NCBI GenBank assembly: GCA_009767595.1
Contig: VSDK01020374.1
Location: 114,969 to 178,968 of the forward strand
Length of the DNA stretch: 64,000 nucleotides
Direction: 5' to 3'
From: Symbiodinium kawagutii
Taxonomy: Eukaryota > Sar > Dinophyceae > Suessiales > Symbiodiniaceae
The notes beneath the pieces are model-generated. The model was not told where the DNA came from. It made no database searches and saw only the letters and a list, made by a program, of their open reading frames with translations. Each line of letters starts with the position of its first letter. The first letter of the stretch is position 1. Shown here in pieces: positions 53,701-58,324 of the stretch. Both the position numbers and the translations under genes were made by a program.

Positions 53701-55826
53701 ACAGTCTTTGACCAAATTTGAGAGCTCATGTGCTTTGGTTTTTGTGTCAGTTTTGTTCGATTAGCATATCTTCCTGAGTCTTCCTGTCTGCATTCCAGGT
53801 ACAAGAATCTCAGCCAAAAGTGCTCTTCACTGATTTGCCTCCGCTATGGTTCCTGCCCGTCAAGGCAGCAGACAAAAAAAACCTCAGAGACAGAAGTGGA
53901 ATGAAGCAGACAGATAGAGAGGGATATATTAAAGGGTAGAGACTGATAGAGAAGGATAGATTGAAGGATATATTGAAGGATACATTGAAGGATAAGTAGA
54001 AGAAGGAGAGGATGAAGGATAGAGAAGGAACAAGACAGCCTGGAGGAGACCTAGGACAGCCACATCTCGACGCTTTGCCAGGATCGGAAACCCAACCCCA
54101 GAGACTACAGGTGCCCAACGTACAAGGCGCGGCAATGAGGAAATCAGGGTTCAGGTCTGGCAGAGAAAAAGTTACGCAATCAACTCGATTTGAATTTTGA
54201 AATTGTGAAATAGATTTCAGTGAAATGTGACAAAGACAGCTATCGATACACTTGCTGATAAATTCAATGTGGAAACACTTCGATATTGTGCATCCGTAAA
54301 AGCAGGGATGGAGGATTTTTTCAAGTGTTAGTTTCTTCCCAGCGACTTCTTTGGAATACGTTGGCTTACTTCAACGTCTACAACTGTGGCATAGCTTCAT
54401 CATGCTTCACTGGTAAAGTCAGGGATCCGCTCCCAAACGGTCCACTGCGGAGTCTCCAAGTCTTTCCGCGGGCCTGGTCGGATCTTGTGCTTGTCTCGGA
54501 CTCAAGTTGCTCAAGACATGCGCGAGCACCTCCCACTTCCAGTGTGTTCTATCTCTGAAGTGCACGTGGAATCGTTGACATTGTGAAATCTGAAAAGCCT
54601 TGAAAACAAGCTGTTTGACTCGCCTGCCCTCCAGCTTCTTGAGCCTTCTCTTGAACCGTGCGCAATGCGCGTTCTGACATTTTCCGCTGTGTGTTCCAAA
54701 TTCACCCCTTGTGATTTCTGCCTTTCAGCGTGGTCACATCATGGAGCAGTTGCGGACAGATCATCCATTGGCAAGGGGATGCTTGCCAAACACCCTGATG
54801 TCCAGTGCAGTTCTACTAGCACTTCGCCCAAACATAGATGTTTGCTGCAGTGGCAATTGCAGCAATATTTTTAAAACCTCGTGGTGAACTTAAACCAACT
54901 CTCTGGAAAATCCATGCAAATCCTGGATCTCTCTTGTGCAAAACGATTTCTCTGCATGTTCCTACTGAGATTGCAGCTACCTCGCAGTAGAACTGCCAGG
55001 GTTGCCCAAATCCCTTTATTGCCGTACTTCCACTGGTACTACAGGTGCATGTTGTATGTGAGGAGCAAAGAGATCCAACGTCCTGGCTGTGACTTCCCGA
55101 GAGGTATCGCTTCTCCATCGTTGACGAACAACACTCTGATACAGCCTGACAAAAGAATACAAAAGAGACAGATCAGCATCATGATCTCTCCCAAAGCCAC
55201 GCAATGTTTCACGGATGAATGTTGAAAACGTTGACTAAGTTTGACAAGTTGGATCTCTTTGGATCTCTTTGGATCTCTTTGGATCTCTTTGGATCTCTTT
55301 GGTCTCCCGTTTTTAAGCCAAAGATCTGCAAGACGATCCCAAGCTACGAGGTCTTCCCTTGAAGCCTTACAGGGGCACCTTCGCTCCCCTTGGATCTGCA
55401 GGTACTCAGCCGGAAGGGCACCCTGCTTACCACGGGGCACTCCACCAACTTCGTCCTCTATCTGGAGCTTCCCACGGATCAGGCGAAGCAAAGAAATCCT
55501 TAAACTTTCAACATCTTTGAACATATGTTAACATATGTTGATATACATCGATTGTCATCGATCTACACAATCTACAGCGCATATATACACAAATATATCT
55601 ATATCTACATATATATATATATGTATGTATATTTTCACATGTTTGTACATCATCTCATGGCTGATCAGTGAATTAGAGCCGTGTTTATCTTCTGTGACTT
55701 TTTAGTCGTGGCTCCTGTTTTGAGGATGTGTCAAAGTGGATCAAAGCTGGGGTCGCATCATTCCTTGCTTTGCTGCTTGGATGCAATTTGATTCTTAGAC
55801 CACATCTTCTAGGCATTTTCCTATGA
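40..55826 (+). CDS. Axonemal dynein heavy chain, 3' part of gene (AAA2 to C terminus), about 120 exons
   Basis: Dynein heavy chains are ATP-driven minus-end microtubule motors; axonemal forms bend the flagellum. Seen: dynein motifs in the correct order on one strand, including P-loops of AAA2 (LVGPTGGGKT), AAA3 (CPGPTGTGKS) and AAA4 (VGGSGRQSL), stalk, MIDPQ in AAA5, LSPGTDP in AAA6, and C-terminal FHAVVQER, INYGGRVTD and TTGHSTNF, ending at TGA 55824-55826. By hand tally about 120 exons average near 53 bases. About 50 donors are GT, about 50 GC and about 10 GA; nearly all exons begin with G after AG. The gene enters the window open, so stem, linker and AAA1 lie upstream. Motif details such as LQNGVKMTNE and VAKERPDLEE recall single-headed inner-arm dyneins (human DNAH3/7/12 group), judged from memory. 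A few short linker exons were not located. Confidence 0.97.
1915..2656. other. Intronic stretch, no exon resolved
   Basis: Between the AAA2 exons ending at 1914 and starting at 2657, one or more dynein exons are expected (the segment before LDCYFSPF), but none could be matched with confidence. No other gene or RNA was recognised. Confidence 0.4.
2835..8330 (+). CDS. Dynein exons: AAA3 module
   Basis: Exons: 2835-2882 (VTPLFFFAM), 3108-3164 (VWSLGGSCEG), 3705-3848 (GAFIYDYFYDMQRSEWIPW), 3945-3999, 4172-4218 (VVPSVDSVRLVYAFQ), 4340 to about 4430 (HVLCPGPTGTGKS, Walker A), 5613-5672 (GVYGPPAGKKMVLFVDD, Walker B), 5862-5909 (NMPQKEYYGAQPPIEL), 6011-6059 (LRQWHDHGGWYNR), 6494-6548 (AMGPPGGGRTFIT), 6823 to about 6850 (LKRHYNV), 7740-7799 (LLPTPAKSHYLFNLRDIW), 7951-7990 (CWCHEIQR) and 8267 to about 8330 (VFGDRLTDNQD). 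The exon at 3705 ends with a GA donor and the one at 5862 with a GC donor that rebuilds IELLRQW. Walker A and B are intact. A candidate sensor exon near 5245-5285 (AQTHVNQLL) is uncertain, and exons between 6850 and 7740 were not resolved. Confidence 0.93.
4461..4585. repeat. GAGATAGAGAA microsatellite
   Basis: Imperfect tandem copies of an 11-base AGAGATAGAGA unit lie in the dynein intron just after the AAA3 P-loop exon. The reverse strand is an open Ser/Leu/Tyr-rich frame only because of the repeat. Confidence 0.9.
8844..16385 (+). CDS. Dynein exons: AAA4 module
   Basis: Exons: 8844-8876 (DQKFYEEVLD), 9091-9147 (CIEEYLDEYNSV), 9339-9396 (LVMFLDACEHCAR), 9537-9580 (RVLSQPSGNVLLLG), 9779-9813 (VGGSGRQSLTRL, P-loop with the Lys-to-Arg change usual in axonemal AAA4), 10039-10072, 10381-10441 (VEDKVQVFLF), 10802-10870 (DTQIVKEDFVEAINNVLN), 11010-11050 (GDVPNLYANEA), 11196-11232, 11337-11395, 11488-11548 (VVLAFSPVGDGFRNR), 11741-11770 (LRMFPSLVN), 15800-15863 (CTINWFREWPAEAL), 15992-16058, 16132-16184 (MHMSVEQASRQFLEKN) and 16304-16385 (HVYITPTSYLELL). 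The join 11770 to 15800 crosses a 4-kb intron with a GC donor and rebuilds VNCCTINWF exactly in phase. Confidence 0.94.
11771..15799. other. 4.0-kb dynein intron
   Basis: GC-AG intron defined by an exact in-phase join (VNC|CTINWF). It contains a plus-strand open frame of 138 codons at 11992-12408 and another of 88 codons at 12918-13184; neither resembles a family I know. No transposon motif, RNA gene or dynein exon was seen inside. Confidence 0.75.
16617..17875 (+). CDS. Dynein exons: stalk coiled coil 1
   Basis: Eight short exons: 16617-16643, 16744-16779 (VGLEKIGDAEKQ), 16919-16947, 17035-17086 (KKPVLEKTQKEVVEMM), 17249-17314 (VIEVDKAAAQEVSTRVAK), 17494-17529, 17678-17728 (DLDEALPALDAA) and 17834-17875 (LRKLKASHIQE). 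They have the charged heptad-like pattern of the outgoing arm of the dynein stalk, which couples ATP hydrolysis in the ring to microtubule affinity at the tip. All eight junctions are in phase; donors after 16643, 16779 and 17529 are GC. The smallest exon is 27 bases. Confidence 0.93.
18090..19034 (+). CDS. Dynein exons: microtubule-binding domain
   Basis: Exons: 18090-18146 (LPNPPGGVRLACEAIC), 18446-18511 (KKIDDYWETSQK), 18608-18688 (LLDRLTNFDKDNIPDRVI), 18791-18850 (AITPYMEREDFDPAAI) and 18966-19034 (WVGAMYKYHFVAK). These match the globular tip of the stalk that contacts tubulin: the NPP turn, DYW, DKDNIP and the W..AM..Y segment. The exon at 18446 ends in a GA donor; without it a run of unrelated residues would interrupt the dynein match. 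Between EAIC and VKKND the sequence is a few residues shorter than family members I remember, so one tiny exon in 18147-18445 may have been missed. Confidence 0.94.
19222..20327 (+). CDS. Dynein exons: stalk coiled coil 2
   Basis: Exons: 19222-19260 (VEPKRQLLKEAS), 19661-19699 (ADLEQCMAKLE), 19823-19876 (AALREVHAKIEKLE) and 20269-20327 (DMATCEIKLERA). They form the return arm of the stalk, ending at the C..KL.RA motif that precedes AAA5. The last exon joins 20527 in phase through a GT donor to give LERAHKLIGGLGGEK. Donors after 19699 and 19876 are GC. About 390 bases at 19877-20268 contain no exon I recognise. Confidence 0.9.
20527..23125 (+). CDS. Dynein exons: AAA5 module
   Basis: Exons: 20527-20560 (HKLIGGLGGEK), 20979-21010, 21138-21197 (GDCIVAAGMVSYAGPFTP), 21270 to about 21310 (EYRMNFEHEWL), 21544-21602 (SVLGEPVKIQQCAI), 21708-21749 (WVVYSLPNDSLSI), 21867-21927 (RRWPLMIDPQRQ), 22008-22058 (ANKYIKNMGKD), 22155-22216 (NFLRTLELGIQFG), 22395-22455 (LENIGLNLDPALEPIL), 22625-22665 (GSGFTIKLGDK), 22748-22795 (DTFKFYLTTTL), 22887-22923 (PNPHYSPETSVK) and 23066-23125 (VTLLNFAITPTGLEE). 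AAA5 keeps the MIDPQ motif but has no standard Walker A, as usual for this module. Donors are a GT/GC mixture; phases agree at nearly every junction. Confidence 0.95.
21481..21530. repeat. TGCCTTATAAGG tandem repeat
   Basis: About four imperfect copies of a 12-base unit lie directly upstream of the dynein exon at 21544, inside the intron. Confidence 0.85.
23226..27324 (+). CDS. Dynein exons: AAA5-AAA6 linking segment
   Basis: Exons: 23226-23285 (LGIVVAKERPDLEEQ), 23360-23404 (NKQLKEIE, GA donor), 23654-23713 (ILHLLSASEGDVLEDDTL), 23780-23836, 24060-24100 (VTEVDIDNARE), 24465-24513 (YRPVAYRTAVLFFGI), 24575-24621 (IDPMYQYSLQ), 24708 to about 24760 (FQQLFQLAV), about 25130-25185 (FFTESLYQNI), 25271-25336 (RGLFEKDKTLFSFAL), 25479-25530 (DDAELRYLLVG), 25820 to about 25889 (RWNEILTLARLPAFRG), 26397-26435 (IYDSVEAEK), 26875-26903 (LPDPWEK) and 27291-27324 (LTPLERLCIA). 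This helical region connects AAA5 to AAA6; in the known single-headed inner-arm dyneins the same motifs occur in this order. Confidence 0.93.
26487..26550. repeat. GATGATAT-rich simple repeat
   Basis: Imperfect ATGATG/ATGATATGATG units lie in the dynein intron after the exon at 26397-26435. The following several hundred bases are AT-rich with short TA runs and hold no recognised exon until 26875. Confidence 0.8.
28250..28370. repeat. GAGAATAGCAAT / GAGAAATGAGA simple repeat
   Basis: Purine-rich degenerate tandem repeat inside the 6.6-kb dynein intron. Confidence 0.8.
31266..31302. repeat. Dispersed 36-base cassette, copy 1
   Basis: TGTGTGTAGCGATGGGG followed by CGGAAGCGAT is almost the same as the sequence near 32272-32309; the two copies are about 1 kb apart in the same intron. 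Confidence 0.7.
32272..32309. repeat. Dispersed 36-base cassette, copy 2
   Basis: Second copy of the TGTGTGTAGCGATGGGG...CGGAAGCGAT cassette; it differs from copy 1 at only a few positions. Confidence 0.7.
33970..35553 (+). CDS. Dynein exons: AAA6 core
   Basis: Exons: 33970-34031 (FVRSFRIDCLKAAI), 34227-34289 (GKFVDPPTFDIAKSYADS), 34487-34566 (TPLIFILSPGTDPVSD), 34773-34811 (KKFEPISL), 34989-35044 (QGQGPKAQSMID), 35182-35215 (WVLLSNCHLM) and 35470-35553 (FRLWLTSMPAKSFPV). LSPGTDP is the degenerate P-loop position of AAA6. The joins 34811/34989 and 35044/35182, both through GC donors, rebuild ISLGQGQGP and SGGWVLLSNCHL. One short exon between 35215 and 35470 (the W..LE segment) was not located. 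The intron before 33970 is 6.6 kb and may hide one more small exon. Confidence 0.94.
36124..41087 (+). CDS. Dynein exons: C-terminal domain, first part
   Basis: Exons: 36124-36182 (LQNGVKMTNEPPSGLRAN), 36750-36807, 36923-37024 (KTLLFGFCFFHAVVQER), 37172-37230 (RKFGPIGWNIPYGFT), 37430-37487 (CRQQLMLFVNKYK, GA donor), 38136-38227 (AQINYGGRVTDDKDK), 38778-38806, 38868-38908 (YPMPEAFGLHDN, GA donor), 38967-38992, 39093-39182 (FKLLLGMQSMVSAGGGGGDG), 39480-39532 (IQDKLPKPF), 39714-39753 (KFPTRYE, GA donor), 40315-40344 (ESMNTVVKQE, ends at the assembly gap), 40504 to about 40548 (YNKLLTTMDSSLK), 40583-40627 (AFRKAIKGLI), 40808-40858 (VMTAELEELG, GA donor) and 41070-41087 (VPEMW). The C-terminal domain caps the AAA ring. 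Confidence 0.94.
40346..40364. other. Assembly gap (19 N)
   Basis: Nineteen N lie immediately after the dynein exon ending MNTVVKQE. The seven bases CAGGAAT occur on both sides of the gap (40339-40345 and 40365-40371), which suggests two contig ends that overlap and were not merged. Collapsing them would leave GAA|T followed by GCTTGC, a plausible GC donor. Confidence 0.95.
41793..46045 (+). CDS. Gene A: type I membrane protein with DDRRR repeats and furin-like Cys repeats
   Basis: Exons: 41793-41847 (signal peptide MNHIFLAALIFVVSAW), 42130-42498, 42656-42694, 44514-44574, 44674-44716, 44824-44878, 45037-45121, 45263-45368, 45489-45596, 45694-45764 and 45909-46045 (helix YIPIGIAIVAALIGVFFVVW, then basic RLRRAS and a stop). 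The second exon encodes PSPRRRSPP, about ten DDRRR units, poly-proline and CYVQHCALC. Later exons give growth-factor-receptor-like repeats of the form CxxCxxxCxxC.GxGxCDxGxC, such as CGACTGHCRNC and ACDEGKCKYGFG. Predicted role: surface receptor or adhesin, ligand unknown. Donors are GT, GC and GA. There is a frame break inside the DDRRR array. An alternative end would splice to a Ser-rich tail ending at 46175. Confidence 0.82.
42150..42445 (+). repeat. DDRRR-encoding minisatellite in gene A
   Basis: About ten tandem units of 21-30 bases built on GACGAYCGCCGACG. Units read DDRRRTF, DDRRRFAPSY, DDRRRWSPA, DDRRRFPLPH, DARRRFAPSY and DDRRRYTPPA. One unit ending near 42292 is 29 bases long, so units before and after it lie in different frames, although both frames stay open. 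Confidence 0.9.
43165..43227. repeat. 28-base tandem duplication
   Basis: Two exact 28-base copies (43165-43192 and 43193-43220) beginning TGCTTGGGCATAGGCAAGC, plus the start of a third, inside the 1.8-kb intron of gene A (42695-44513). No exon was recognised in that intron. Confidence 0.9.
46998..47493 (+). repeat. Duplicated block, copy 1
   Basis: Similar to 62370-62796 over coding and non-coding positions, including TTTGAGTCACATTTCTCCTC and the long stretch around the TATTTTATCTATGATCTATA motif. The high non-coding similarity indicates a recent segmental duplication that also involves the neighbouring A/B genes. Confidence 0.85.
47320..47493 (+). CDS. Module exon C, secreted-protein-like, partial gene
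   Basis: Open exon after AAG|G with the segments RGYYTYNGRNHDVCEFQLQF and VTLDMEDKCAVLLKDMLPW, ending before GT. It resembles the gene B exon at 59134-59280, sharing the FxFxFD-like strand and the KD(L/M)(P/L)(Q/P)WK ending. No signal peptide or other exons could be attached, so it may be a remnant or part of a gene not fully read. A frame further on (47920-48117, LTFEHQFELDNAMFPNGR) may be another diverged copy, with low confidence. Confidence 0.55.
49977..51440 (+). CDS. RING-finger (C3HC4) protein, two exons recognised
   Basis: Exon 49977-50072 reads ECVVCLDQAITTCLRPCGHI then ALCSQCANLR: C-x2-C-x11-C-x-H-x3-C-x2-C, the first zinc-binding residues of a C3HC4 RING. A second exon near 51355-51440 supplies the last pair in GTCPICRAPIQREPRKI. 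The spacing and the CPICRAPI ending resemble MGRN1-type E3 ubiquitin ligases, which transfer ubiquitin from an E2 enzyme; that assignment is inference. The first exon has AG|G and a GC donor (AGG|GC). The N-terminal exons and the exact start of the second exon are unresolved. It lies inside the 11.4-kb dynein intron on the same strand, and nothing links it to gene A. Confidence 0.7.
52509..55826 (+). CDS. Dynein exons: C-terminal domain, last part, with stop
   Basis: Exons: 52509-52563 (WFPDIIARVAFFQNWNE), 52753-52804 (PPVHWISGIFFPQ), 52961-53038 (AFFTGAMQNYARKHSEEID), 53184-53213, 53507-53540 (DGVYIYGLFIEG), 53654-53682 (ARWDSVTHM), 53799 to about 53868 (VQESQPKVLFTDLPPLW), about 54102-54126 (YRCPTYK), 55402-55482 (RKGTLLTTGHSTNFVLYLEL) and 55725-55826 (DVSKWIKAGVASFLALL, then TGA). 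This is the usual end of a dynein heavy chain. The YPSLKPLG-like linker expected between VPEMW and WFPD was not found in the 11.4 kb before 52509. About 24 residues follow the normal GVALL end; the last exon may therefore be read through. Confidence 0.94.
55251..55300. repeat. GGATCTCTTT x5 tandem repeat
   Basis: Five perfect 10-base units in the penultimate dynein intron, about 100 bases upstream of the TTGHSTNF exon. Confidence 0.97.
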
Positions 55827-58324
55827 TTAAAGCATCTCCTAAAACAGCTTGAAATTGTTTGTAGACTGAAAAGAGGGGCAGAATGATGTGATTTCTTCAG
55901 GTTTTTTCATGCGGGAAATAGAGATAAAGAAAGAGGCTGCAGGTGTTTGCATGATATGTGTAAAAAAGCCACAAATACTTTGTGGTGTCACTGGTATGAA
56001 GCTAGTCCGTGAACCTCTTTAAGCTGAAATCTGAAGCCCTGCACTCTCAGGAAGCATTGAGTCCGACTTGATACGCCAGCATCAGACATTGAAAATAGGT
56101 GAGCACAGCAGAGTATGCAGAAGTATGCAGCAAGTTGAAATATTTCCTGTGAAGAGGTGAGTGTCAAGCTTCATCATCCTTCCATATACTTCTTGTTTCG
56201 AGCCCAGCTTTGGCCTCGGGTTATGTAGATCTTTGCCCTGGTAAACGCTCAAAGAGCCTTGCCAGAAGTGCCCTCCTACTGAGTACTACATAGTACTACT
56301 ATCATTTACTGTCCTGATATTTTTCTATGTTGACTTGACAGCCAGTTATGTCAGTAGCACGTCGCATAGTTTTGGACAAAGTTGTGGAGGACAACGCTAA
56401 CGAGCCTTTGCACTCATCCAAAACTTGGGGGTGCGATTATCCGCACGCACACTTCATTGCTAGTGATGCGGAAGTCAAAAGAAGTCCGTCCCTCGTGGCT
56501 CTGATCATTTGAAGTCAAAATAGCCCATAGCGGATAATGTTCGCAAAGAAGGCCAAAATTGCAAAAGACACCAAGGGAAGTTGTTAAAATGCATTGCAGT
56601 AGACTGTATCTTCATTACCTAGCCGGTTGTTTTGTGTCATTGAAAAACTGCACATGCCTCTCGAAGCTTTGCATGAGGCCGCGAAACTTGGACTTGCATT
56701 CCTTTGAAGTGTCTGAAAAGAGGCAAACTGAATCAAACTGAGCACTTTAGAGAAAAGATTGGCATGACATGTGGCCACTTTGGGAACTCAAGAGACAGCA
56801 AATTGTGTTTTGCCAGCTCCTCTCACCAAAGGTGTGAGACTCTCATCATTTGAATCATTTCTGACCTTCTCTTCCCTTCAACTCCAAGCATCTTCAAGCA
56901 CTTCTGAGATCGAAGACTTGGAGCGAGGCATTCTACCCACAGGAAGTTGTCACAATGCTCAGGGAAAGGCTGGGTGGGAACCCGATCCTGCAAAACCTTC
57001 CAGGGAGAACTTGCACAAGGTCTTCGTGCGCTACACGCTTGGCCGGGGAACGCCTAACACTTGGCAGGTGCAAATGCTCAACAGCCCTCAAACCTATGAA
57101 GCCACTCTGATGCTGGCCTAAGAAAGCGTAGGGAGGCAACCACTTTCTCAGAGATGACAAAGTTTTCTCCTGCAAAAGGACACAGGTGTGAAGTTTACGG
57201 AGCGAGTGCAGATCCCTTGGTGCCAGTGCAAACCTGACAAGCCAGTTCATCAGAAACGCATGCAGGAGGTGGATGAACTTTTTAGTTGCTGGGCTGATCT
57301 TTGGGATTGCAATGCTTAGTACGGCATTGCAAAGCACTGTGCTGCTGCATTCTGCATGGTGTCCTGGTGCATGGAGTGGGTTTTGAAAACCAAGGGGAAA
57401 CAAGTGGCACTTGATGGCACTGGAAACTTGCAGCGATTTGCGAGTCATAGAACGCCTCAATTCACCCACGTGAGTTCACACCACAATTTCGTGTGATCTT
57501 CCGCCTGTCCTTCTTGAAACGGAAAGCCGCGCGACATGAGATGTTTGCCTTGGAAAGCTCAATGCCAGAATGAGAACTGCGAAGGCCAGGTTTGAAAGTC
57601 TCCTTGGGCTACAAAGACCTTTGTAGGTGACAAAGCCAGCTGACTTCCACATCCATGGAGTTACTCTGTTAAGCTAATATTCGCAGAAAGGCCATGTACC
57701 CTTGCCTGCATGTGCACACTAACATATACATACACTGAGCACAACTGAGTATATGTTTGTAATTACGGGTGCATCCCTATGCACAGAGACATAGGCACAT
57801 GCACACATACACATAGACATCATATGTGTACACTTTACACATTGCCACATGCACAAAAGCCTGAAACATACATATATAGCTCGCAGCAAGGCATGATTTT
57901 GTGGTATAAACTCGATCAATGATGGATGCATTGACATGCATTGACCACGTGCATAGCCGTGAAGTCAGTTGACAGTGCCCGGCCTGGCTTTTTTTGAAAA
58001 CAACATTGAAACAGCTGTTTCAGCCCCAGATCACTGTGGACTAGATCAATACAAAAACGTAGCCCAGAAGGATAACTGAAACGATCAAACCATGGCTACT
58101 TTGCACTTCATCGGAAAGCCTTTTCTCATGGCCAAGGCAAATTCCCGGAGGCTAGGCGTTCAGCATTGGATATAGAAGAATTAACTTGAGGCTGCACACC
58201 CGTTGCTCACGTAGTACAGGATACTCAAAAACTTGTGCAAAACAATTGTGCATGGCAATGTGGACAACTTTCAACCAGCATTTTTCACCATTTTGACCTC
58301 GAATGCAATCATATTTCCTTCGCA
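55827..58324. other. Dynein 3' flank, no recognised gene
   Basis: Between the dynein stop and the gene B signal peptide. It contains AT-rich sequence and two overlapping opposite-strand open frames (plus 56771-57121, minus 56933-57469) with no recognisable domain. No polyadenylation or promoter motif could be supported. Confidence 0.5.

Noticed and set aside
56933-57469. 178-codon minus-strand frame downstream of the dynein
   Set aside because: No signal peptide, domain or exon-like boundaries were recognised; it overlaps a plus-strand frame of similar quality, so neither is called.
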